A stretch of DNA of 7,650 nucleotides from JBJXFY01 sp046155815 (lineage in GTDB: Bacteria > Verrucomicrobiota > Verrucomicrobiia > Limisphaerales > CAIMTB01): the NCBI GenBank assembly GCA_046155815.1, contig JBJXFY010000168.1:1-7650 (forward strand), read 5' to 3'. The notes below the pieces were generated by a model. It had not been told where the DNA came from and did not search any database. It saw only the letters and a program-made list of their open reading frames with translations. This document shows positions 1 to 5,845 of this stretch, in pieces; the stretch's first letter is position 1, and every line of letters starts with the position of its first letter. A program made the translations under genes and the position numbers.

Positions 1-1344
1 GGCGCCGTCAGCCCGGCCGGCGCGGGCGCGGCCTCCGCCGGCTGCGCCCACGGCCGGAAGAAGCGCCGCAACGGAAACTCGCGCGGACGCGGGTCGCCCT
101 CCGTGTGCCACGATGCCGTGAAGTCAAGCGGGCCGCCCTCGCCGGCAATGCGCAGCGCGAAGGGCCGCCACACCCGGCCCGGCGCGGGCAGCGTGAGGGA
201 CGCGCGGCGCCGCCCATCCCCCGCCGGCTGCGAGGCGACCCCCGCGCCCCCGGGGTCGCCGCTGAACGTGCGCGACGACCCGAACGTGACGGTCATGTCC
301 CCTGGCGGCCGTTCCCAGTCAATCGCCCCGCCGGGCTGGATCGCCGGCGGGAGCATCTGGAAGAGGTCGAGCTGGCCGCGGAACGTGAGCGTGCCCGGAC
401 CGGAGGGCGTCCAGGAATGCGCCGCGCCGGCGGCCGTGAAGGCGCGCGTCACGCCGAGGTCGAGATGGGGCAGCCAGAGCTTCGTTGCGGCGCCGCCGCC
501 GGCAGGAGCCCATTCGGCCTCGAGGCCGTGCCGCGTGGTGAGCAGGTCCGTCTCCACCGCGGAGGGCAGCTTCACCGCGTAGTTCACCGCCCCGGTGCGC
601 GGGCGCGTGAGCAGCGTGAGCTGGCGGCCGTCCGGGCTGAGGCGCGCACCGAGGATTTCTTGCGCATGCCGCTCGCCACCGTCCCGCGTGTCGCGAAATC
701 CGGCGAAACGCGCTGGATCGTGCCGCGCTCCATCGTGGTCCGGTAGCGCGCCCGCCCGGTGGCCTTCTCGATTAGGAACGGCTCGGTGAAGCTCGCCGCG
801 CCAAGGCTGAAGTACACGCTGCCGTCCGGCGCCAGCGCGACGCCCAGCGCGTCCACGCCCTGCTGTTCGCTGCGTTCGGTCCACGTCGCCGCGGTGATCT
901 CGGCGTCGGCATGGTCGTCGCGGTTCGTGTCCACCACCAGCACGAGCCGGTCCTTGGCGGCGAGGAAGCGGCCGTCCCCGCGCGCGTAGCCCGGCGGCGT
1001 GAGCGCCGCGCCGATGGGCGCGCGGATCGTGCTGCGGCCGTCGTGGAACAGCGCCGCCGCGTGTTCCAGCCCGTCGCCGCCGACACCTCCCAGCCGGGCG
1101 CGGCCACGGCGAGGAAGTCGTTCGTGCCGTCGAAGCGGAGCGTGGCGACGTTCCGCTGGAGGAGCGCGGGCCGGGCGTCGAGGCGCGGCTGGCGCGCGTC
1201 GCGGCGGAAGCCCGACCTGTCGAACCACAGCGCGAGCCCATTCGTGGCCGGGAGGCGTGGGTCGGCCCACGGCTCCACCGCGCGCGCCGTGATCCCGAAA
1301 AGCAGCACCTACGCGGCGCAGGCGAGCAGGCGGAGGGGCTTCAG
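1..1344 (-). pseudogene. Broken PVC-type LamG/propeller dehydrogenase-like secreted protein (3' end off window)
   Basis: I read this as one gene in decay. The N-terminal piece (about 1308-1090) contains 'NGLALWFD' and 'LRFDGTNDFLAV', the hallmarks of the LamG-like start of large verrucomicrobial/planctomycete secreted proteins. The middle piece (about 1085-690) is in a second frame. It contains 'IGAALTPPGYARGDGRFLA', 'VLVVDTNRDDHADAEI', 'GVDALGVALAPDGSVYF' and 'RGTIQRVSPDF', which match the beta-propeller 'membrane-bound dehydrogenase' domain of the same family. The last piece (about 656-1) is in a third frame. It contains 'ARLSPDGRQLTLLTRP', 'AVNYAVKLPSA', 'LWLPHLDLGV', 'LTFRGQLDLFQMLPPAIQPG' and 'FPLRRFFRPWA', which resemble the domain that precedes the c-type cytochrome in full-length relatives. 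Much of the propeller is missing. A signal peptide (KPLRLLACAA, stop, VLLFGITARA) carries TAG at 1311-1309, and its likely first codon is CTG (1344-1342). Family knowledge is from memory. A misassembled metagenomic contig is the main alternative to true decay. Confidence 0.72.
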
Positions 1345-1411
1345 TTGGGGAGACCAAGGACGCGGCCGGGCGGCGGGACAAGCCCGGGCCGCCGGAGGCA
1401 GATCGCGGCGC

Positions 1412-2122
1412 TCAGTCCTCCCGCGCCGACGCGAGGGCCAGCGCAAGGGCCAGTTCCTTCAGCTTCCAGGCGACGGACATCACCATGGCCACCGGCGCGA
1501 GGCAGATGAGCAGGAGCACACCCTGCTGCGCCGCACCGGGCGCGCGCCGGATGAACTGGACGAACTCCCCGAGCGCCATCGGCTGCGCCCTGAAGAACAG
1601 CGCGACGAAGAAGGCGACGAACACGCCGGCCAGCCAGGTGCAGAGGCCGGCGAAGAGGCGGGCATCGCCGCGCAGCGCCGGGTCGGGCAGCATGGCCGCC
1701 AGCCGGCGCATCACCCACGCCAGAACCGCCACGCCGGCCAGCGCCAGCGCCAGCGTGAGCGCAGTGGCCCGCGCGAAAAACGGCTCCTGCGGCAGCAGGC
1801 CCCACAGCACCACGCACGGCAGCAGCCCCGCGAGCACCAGCATGAGGCGTTGCGCCGGCACCACCGTCCGCCGCCAGATGCGCTCCTGCGGCTGGTACTC
1901 CGCCAGGCGGCCCAGCCCGTGCGCGACCACGAGCGGCGCGAGGCCCAGGGGGATCATCTCCGCCAGATGATGCCAGTCGGCGAGCAGCGTGCGGGCGGTG
2001 AAAAGGAAGGCGGCCGGCAGTCCCCAGAACACGGCGGAGAGGCCCCTTGCCACCCGGCCCAGTGCCGGCCGCAGGCGGGCGGGATCGTCCACGGACGGCG
2101 GCGCGGGGGGGGCGGTGGGCAC
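1412..2122 (-). CDS. Hypothetical polytopic membrane protein, about six TM helices
   Basis: I do not recognise a family. The 236-residue product is strongly hydrophobic. Likely membrane segments lie at about 27-45, 56-72, 92-112, 117-137, 157-178 and 199-218. They are separated by Arg/Lys-rich loops such as 'ERIWRRTVV', 'VMRRLAAM' and 'FIRRAPGAAQ'. The N-terminus is a Pro/Ala-rich tail, presumably cytoplasmic. There is no visible catalytic motif. The last helix is followed by a short charged tail ending 'ASARED'. I chose the GTG at 2122-2120 because it lies 14 bases after the speA stop. The same frame stays open further upstream, but there it overlaps speA and encodes an Arg-rich, shadow-like sequence. 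No strong Shine-Dalgarno is visible, so translation may be coupled to speA. A run of eight C's (2112-2105 on this strand) falls within codons 4-6. The spacing suggests one transcript with speA, so a link to polyamine or amino-acid movement is possible but unproven. Confidence 0.68.
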   Translation of the reverse strand: MPTAPPAPPSVDDPARLRPALGRVARGLSAVFWGLPAAFLFTARTLLADWHHLAEMIPLGLAPLVVAHGLGRLAEYQPQERIWRRTVVPAQRLMLVLAGLLPCVVLWGLLPQEPFFARATALTLALALAGVAVLAWVMRRLAAMLPDPALRGDARLFAGLCTWLAGVFVAFFVALFFRAQPMALGEFVQFIRRAPGAAQQGVLLLICLAPVAMVMSVAWKLKELALALALASARED

Positions 2123-2136
2123 GGCCGCGCTCGGCC

Positions 2137-4074
2137 TCAGCGGCCGAGGTACGTGTAGTCCTTCAACCCGAGCTCGTACTCGTCCAGCAAGCGCATGGCC
2201 TCGCTCGGCTTGAGGCGGTCGCTCTTGATCGCGGCGTCCACCTGGGCCTTCATCTGGCGCTTGAGCTCGTTCACGTCGTACTGCACCTCGGTGAGCGTGT
2301 CGGCGATGGTATCGCCCTCGATGACCTCCTCGATGTAGTAGCCGCACGGCTCGTCGGGCTCGAGGAAGACATGCACCTCGTTCACGCGGCCGAAGAGGTT
2401 GTGCAGGTCGCCCATGATGTCCTGGTAGGCACCCATCAGGAAGAACCCGAGGTGGTACGGTTCCGGTCCCTGGCTGTTGGTCCGGAGCGAATGGACCGGC
2501 AGCGTGTCGCGCACATCGCGCAGGTCGGTGAACTTGTTGATCTGCCCGTCCGAGTCGCAGGTGATGTCCACCAGCGTCGTCTCGCGGTCGGGGCGCTCTT
2601 CCAGCCGGTCAATCGGCATGATGGGGAAGAGCTGGCCCAGCGCCCAATGGTCGAGGAGGGACTGGAAGACGGAGAAGTTGCAGAGGTACTGGTCGCCGAG
2701 GCTGTCCTCGAGCTTGCGGATCTCCTCGGGGATGTAGGCCTGGCCGCGGAAGCTCTGCACGACGGCGCTGGCAATCTGATAGTAGAGGCTCTCGATCCGG
2801 GCCTTGGCCGGCAGCTCCATGAGGCCAAGGACGAACATGTTGTGGGCGTCCTCGCGGCGCTCGGAGGCATCGTGGTAGGCCTCGAGCTGGTTCAGCCGGG
2901 AGAGGTTCCTCCGCATGTCGAGCAGCTCCTTCACCAGCGGGTGCTCGTTGTCGCCGTAGGTGAGCGTGTCCGCCAGGCCGGTCTTGTGGATCGAGCCGAA
3001 GACCTCGACGACGAGCACGCTGTGGTGCGCGACGATGGCCCGGCCGCTTTCGCTCACGATGTCCGGGTGCGGCACCTTCTCGGCGTTGCACACATCGGCG
3101 ATGTAGTAGACGACGTCGTTCGCGTACTCCTGGAGCGAGTAGTTGGTGGAGCTGTCGAAGGCGGAGTGGCTGCCGTCGTAGTCCACGCCGAGGCCGCCTC
3201 CGACGTCGAGGTACTGCAGCTCGAAGCCCATTTTGCGCAGCTTGGCGTAGTAGCGCGCGGCCTCCTGGACGGCCTTCTTCACGGTGAGGATGTCCGGCAC
3301 CTGCGAGCCGATGTGGAAATGCAGGAGCCTGAAGGCCTGCGGCATCCCCTCCTCGCGCAGCATCTGGCAGGCGGCGAGGATCTCGACGGTGCTGAGGCCG
3401 AACTTGGCGTTCTCGCCGCCGCTCTCGGCCCACTTGCCGGCGCCCTTGGCCAGCAGGCGCGCGCGGATGCCGACCTGCGGCTCGACGCCCATCTGCTTCG
3501 CGACGGTGAGGATCTGGCGCAGTTCCTCGAGCTTCTCGACGACCATGATGACCTGCTTGCCGAGCTTGATGCCGGCAAGCGCCATGCGGATGAACGCCGT
3601 GTCCTTGTAGCCGTTGCAAATGATCAGGCCGCCGATCTCGTTCTGAAGCGCCAGCCCGGCGAACATCTCCGGCTTGCTGCCGACCTCGAGGCCGAACTCG
3701 AAGGGCTTCCCCGCCTCGAGGATCTCCTCCACCACCTCGCGGAGCTGGTTGACCTTGATGGGGAAAACGCCGCGGTAGCGCCCCTGGTACCCGAACTCCC
3801 CGATCGCCGTGCGGAAAGCCCCGTTGATCGCCTGCACGCGGTGACGGAGGATGTCCTGGAAGCGGATCAGGAGCGGCATTTTCAACCCGCGGCCACGGGC
3901 TTCCCCGATCACGTCCGTAAGGTCCACGCTCGCGCCCTTGTCCTGCAGCGGCCGGGCGGTGACATGCCCCGCGTCGTTGATGTCGAAGTAGCCGGAGCCC
4001 CAGCGGTCAATGTTGTACAGGGATCGGGCGGCCTGGATGCTCCAGGCGGGAGCCGCGGGTGAAGCCTCGCTCAT
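2137..4074 (-). CDS. speA: Biosynthetic arginine decarboxylase (PLP-dependent)
   Basis: This enzyme decarboxylates L-arginine to agmatine, the first step of the agmatine route to putrescine and spermidine, and is normally cytosolic or periplasm-associated. The 645-residue product is full length for the SpeA family (about 630-660). The N-terminal fold-III TIM barrel carries the PLP lysine in 'GVFPIKVNQ' (K107), 'FGLEVGSKPE' (127-136), 'LHFHIGSQVPD' (251-261), the glycine-rich phosphate loop 'DVGGGLGVDYDG' (290-301) and 'SESGRA' (341-346). The C-terminal part has 'DITCDSDG' with the active-site cysteine C506, then 'GAYQDIMGDLHNLFGRVNE' (548-566). The family ends with a helical region and this one stops at 'YTYLGR'. 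I chose ATG 4074 because homologues begin just before 'WSIQAARSLYNIDRWG'. A GTG at 4122 would add 16 unconserved residues and overlap the likely promoter. No agmatinase or agmatine deiminase lies in the window, so the rest of the pathway must be elsewhere. The gene looks intact and codes uniformly. Confidence 0.97.
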   Translation of the reverse strand: MSEASPAAPAWSIQAARSLYNIDRWGSGYFDINDAGHVTARPLQDKGASVDLTDVIGEARGRGLKMPLLIRFQDILRHRVQAINGAFRTAIGEFGYQGRYRGVFPIKVNQLREVVEEILEAGKPFEFGLEVGSKPEMFAGLALQNEIGGLIICNGYKDTAFIRMALAGIKLGKQVIMVVEKLEELRQILTVAKQMGVEPQVGIRARLLAKGAGKWAESGGENAKFGLSTVEILAACQMLREEGMPQAFRLLHFHIGSQVPDILTVKKAVQEAARYYAKLRKMGFELQYLDVGGGLGVDYDGSHSAFDSSTNYSLQEYANDVVYYIADVCNAEKVPHPDIVSESGRAIVAHHSVLVVEVFGSIHKTGLADTLTYGDNEHPLVKELLDMRRNLSRLNQLEAYHDASERREDAHNMFVLGLMELPAKARIESLYYQIASAVVQSFRGQAYIPEEIRKLEDSLGDQYLCNFSVFQSLLDHWALGQLFPIMPIDRLEERPDRETTLVDITCDSDGQINKFTDLRDVRDTLPVHSLRTNSQGPEPYHLGFFLMGAYQDIMGDLHNLFGRVNEVHVFLEPDEPCGYYIEEVIEGDTIADTLTEVQYDVNELKRQMKAQVDAAIKSDRLKPSEAMRLLDEYELGLKDYTYLGR

Positions 4075-4096
4075 TTCGTCAGACGGATGACGGGCG

Positions 4097-4124
4097 ACTA
4101 TAGAAACGCGCGAACAGCGCACAA
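4097..4124 (-). promoter_or_regulatory. Possible sigma70-type promoter for speA
   Basis: On the minus strand a TATAGT hexamer (4102-4097, five of six matches to TATAAT) is preceded by TTGTGC (4124-4119, three of six matches to TTGACA) with a 16-base spacer. It is one of few A/T-rich spots in this G+C-rich intergenic region. The implied transcript would start near 4090, leaving a leader of only about 16 bases before the ATG at 4074. No clear Shine-Dalgarno is visible in that leader. The assignment rests on sequence pattern alone. Confidence 0.35.
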
Positions 4125-4198
4125 GCGGCGCTTCGCGAAATCCGCGTCACGGCGCGCGGCGGCAGGAGCGCCAGGGACCAAGCCCAAAGCCCGAGCAC

Positions 4199-4371
4199 GG
4201 CTCCAAGACTCAGGCTTCAGGTTCCAGCACAGCTCCCAGCTCCAGACGCCGGCGGGCGAAACCCGGAGCCGCGGCCTGGGCGATCGGCCCCTGGAACACC
4301 CCGGGCCTTGGAGCGTCGTCGTCCTGGAGCTTCCGCGTACCCCTTGAGCTTTGCGCCCTCAGCTTGGAGCC
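4199..4371. repeat. Degenerate TTGGAGC-like repeats in two opposed arms
   Basis: This intergenic stretch holds many imperfect copies of a short word of the type CTTGGAGC. The left arm (4199-4245) carries them on the minus strand: reading that strand, CTGGAGC, TGGGAGC, CTGGAAC, CTGAAGC and CTTGGAGCC follow one another within about 47 bases. The right arm (4307-4371) carries them on the plus strand: CTTGGAGCG (4307), CTGGAGCTT (4324), CTTGAGCTT (4343) and CTTGGAGCC (4363), spaced about 17-20 bases apart. The outermost units, GGCTCCAAG (4199-4207) and CTTGGAGCC (4363-4371), are perfect reverse complements, so the whole forms a loose inverted structure. From memory, similar 'cttggagctt' tracts occur between genes in some PVC-group genomes. 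I cannot confirm that here. Confidence 0.5.
4366..4369 (+). promoter_or_regulatory. Shine-Dalgarno for the nif3-like gene
   Basis: GGAG at 4366-4369 lies eight bases before the ATG at 4378, a good spacing for ribosome binding. This supports the ATG over the in-frame TTG at 4351. The site lies inside the last unit of the intergenic repeat (CTTGGAGCC), so the repeat word doubles as the ribosome binding site. Confidence 0.6.
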
Positions 4372-4377
4372 TCCCAC

Positions 4378-5139
4378 ATGCCCACCGCCCCGCTCGCCGC
4401 CCTCGTCCGCCACTGCGACCGCACGCTGCGCACCGCCGAGTTCACGGACTGGGACGGCGCGCACAACGGCCTGCAGGCCGAGAACTCCGGGCGCGTCACG
4501 CGGATCGCCGCCACCGTGGACGCCTCGCTGGCCACCGTGCGCCTCGCCGCCGCCGCGGGGGCCAACCTCCTGCTCGTCCACCACGGCCTCTTCTGGTCGC
4601 CGCAGCACCCGTGGACCGGCAATCGTTACACGCTGCTGCGCTCACTGCTGGACACCGACCTCGCCGTGTACAGCTCGCACCTCCCCCTCGACGCCCACCC
4701 GAAGCTGGGCAACAGCGCGCAGCTCGCCGCCGCCCTCGGGCTGCGGCGGAAGCGCCTGTTCTTCGAGACGAAAGGCCGGCCCATTGGCATGCGTGGCGAG
4801 CTGCGGTGCACGCGCGACGAACTCGCCGCCCTCCTCACGCTCGCGACCGGCGCGCCGCCGAAGCTCCTGCCCGGCGGCGGCGAGCGGTGCGTGAAGATCG
4901 GCGTGGTCACCGGCGGCGCGGGCGCGGAACTGCGGCAGGCCGCGGCCGAGGGCGTGGACACCTTCATCACCGGCGAGGGCCCGCACTGTACCTACGCCCT
5001 GGCCGAAGACGCCGGAATCAACGTCTTCTACGCCGGCCACTACGCGACCGAGACCTTCGGCGTCAAGGCGCTGGCCGCGGAACTGGCGAAGAAGTTCCGT
5101 CTGCCCTGGGTCTTCCTCGATCATCCGACCGGGCTGTGA
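4378..5139 (+). CDS. Nif3-like dinuclear metal centre protein (YbgI/NIF3 family)
   Basis: This is a member of the Nif3/YbgI (DUF34) family, whose fold binds two metal ions between two alpha/beta lobes. Family members have been linked to GTP cyclohydrolase I type 2-like annotation, but their biochemical role is unsettled. The metal-ligand motifs are all visible: 'WDGAHNGLQ' (25-33), 'LLLVHHGLFW' with H68 and H69, 'YSSHLPLDAH' with H101 and D105, and near the C-terminus 'YAGHYATETFG' with H221 and E225. 'FITGEGPH' (197-203) is also typical. At 253 residues it is the compact form, without the CutA/PII-like domain inserted in longer (about 370-residue) homologues. ATG 4378 is supported by the GGAG eight bases upstream. 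It is transcribed away from speA and towards the nucleotidyltransferase gene, with 66 bases between the two stop codons. No partner gene in the window suggests its substrate. Confidence 0.92.
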   Translation: MPTAPLAALVRHCDRTLRTAEFTDWDGAHNGLQAENSGRVTRIAATVDASLATVRLAAAAGANLLLVHHGLFWSPQHPWTGNRYTLLRSLLDTDLAVYSSHLPLDAHPKLGNSAQLAAALGLRRKRLFFETKGRPIGMRGELRCTRDELAALLTLATGAPPKLLPGGGERCVKIGVVTGGAGAELRQAAAEGVDTFITGEGPHCTYALAEDAGINVFYAGHYATETFGVKALAAELAKKFRLPWVFLDHPTGL

Positions 5140-5205
5140 CGGATCTGGGCCGCCGGGCGGGCAGGGAGGAACCGCGCCAGCGACGCGGCGTCGCGGCCAT
5201 CGGGC

Positions 5206-5772
5206 CTACTCAGGATTTCTGAGGAGTTCGGCCAGCCGGCCGCACAGCACTTCGGGCACCCGCGCCAGCCAGCCTTCGTCCACCAGCCCCAGCTCGATCA
5301 GGTCGCGCAGGTGCGTGCGGTCCTTGTCGCGAAAGGCGGTGAGCTTCATCACGACCAACGCGTCGAGGTTGAGCAGAAGAAAACCCTCGGCCGGCCCGGA
5401 CTCCGTGACATCCGGCGTCGGCAGCGGGCTGTCCGGGCGAACCTTCTCCCCGGCCAGCACGACATGCACGGCGTCGCGCGGGCTGGCCCCAGGGCCGTCG
5501 AGAAACATCTCGAGGCCGCCCGGCTGGCCGAGACTCGCGACGCGACGGTGGATGAATCCGGCCTTCGCCAGCGCCGCCGCCGCGGCGGGCAGGTCGGCGC
5601 GACGCAGCACGATGTCCACGTCGCGCGTGTTGCGGACAGCGGCCTCGTCCACGCGGGAGACCCAGGCGGCGACGGCGTTTCCACCGGCGACAGCGTAAGG
5701 CACACCCGCCGCATCCAGTGCCGCCGCAGCTCGCAGCAGCCGTTCGCGCACCTTTTCCACGGCACGGATCAT
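5206..5772 (-). CDS. Nucleotidyltransferase-fold protein (MNT/AbiEii-like, DUF6036-type), stand-alone
   Basis: The 188-residue product has the minimal nucleotidyltransferase signature. An N-terminal helix, 'AVEKVRERLLRAAAALDAAG', leads to 'VPYAVAGGNAVAAWV' with the Gly-Gly at 30-31, followed by 'RNTRDVDIVLRR' with the Asp-x-Asp pair at D51 and D53. The usual third acidic position appears to be taken by H103 in 'DAVHVVLAGEKV'. A conserved basic block, 'KLTAFRDKDRTHLRDL' (143-158), sits near the C-terminus, as in AbiEii-like proteins. I chose ATG 5772 because homologues I recall begin at 'MIRAVEKVRE'. An ATG at 5811 would add 13 unconserved residues. Neither start has a clear Shine-Dalgarno. 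In toxin-antitoxin pairs such proteins transfer nucleotides to a partner (HEPN protein or tRNA). No HEPN, AbiEi or other small partner gene lies beside it, so its role is open. It lies 73 bases downstream of the DUF1501 gene on the same strand and could be its last cistron. Confidence 0.82.
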   Translation of the reverse strand: MIRAVEKVRERLLRAAAALDAAGVPYAVAGGNAVAAWVSRVDEAAVRNTRDVDIVLRRADLPAAAAALAKAGFIHRRVASLGQPGGLEMFLDGPGASPRDAVHVVLAGEKVRPDSPLPTPDVTESGPAEGFLLLNLDALVVMKLTAFRDKDRTHLRDLIELGLVDEGWLARVPEVLCGRLAELLRNPE

Positions 5773-5845
5773 CCGCGACCAGGAAACAGGGGCAAGCGCC
5801 GGGGCGGGCATCGGGTTCCAAGGACGAGGACGAGCACGAACGCCG

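Noticed and set aside
655..1095. Programmed ribosomal frameshifting as the reason for the three-frame gene
   Set aside because: No slippery heptamer or adjoining structure is evident, and two shifts plus a nonsense codon in the signal peptide would all need recoding. Large family segments are also missing, which frameshifting cannot explain.
1361..1395. G+C-rich hairpin between the membrane protein stop and the broken gene
   Set aside because: The stem is about nine pairs with a two-base bulge and has no T-run after it. In such G+C-rich DNA it is not enough to call a terminator.
911..2158. A 415-codon open frame on the plus strand opposite the membrane protein and the broken gene
   Set aside because: The product is Arg/Gln/His-rich low-complexity text without a motif. 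The opposite strand gives coherent membrane helices and family motifs.
2047..4062. A 671-codon open frame on the plus strand opposite speA
   Set aside because: It is the antisense of a clearly real arginine decarboxylase. Its product is rich in Leu, Val, Ala, Asp, Glu and His with no recognisable domain, as expected when a high-G+C gene leaves its opposite frame open.
4320..4377. Alternative TTG start at 4351 for the Nif3-like protein
   Set aside because: The ATG at 4378 has a well-placed GGAG. The nine extra residues from TTG would be encoded by the intergenic repeat and are not family-like.
5180..5194. Inverted repeat GCGACGC-G-GCGTCGC between the convergent nif3-like and nucleotidyltransferase genes
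   Set aside because: The position suits a shared terminator, but the usable stem is only about five pairs and no T-run follows on either strand. It may be chance.
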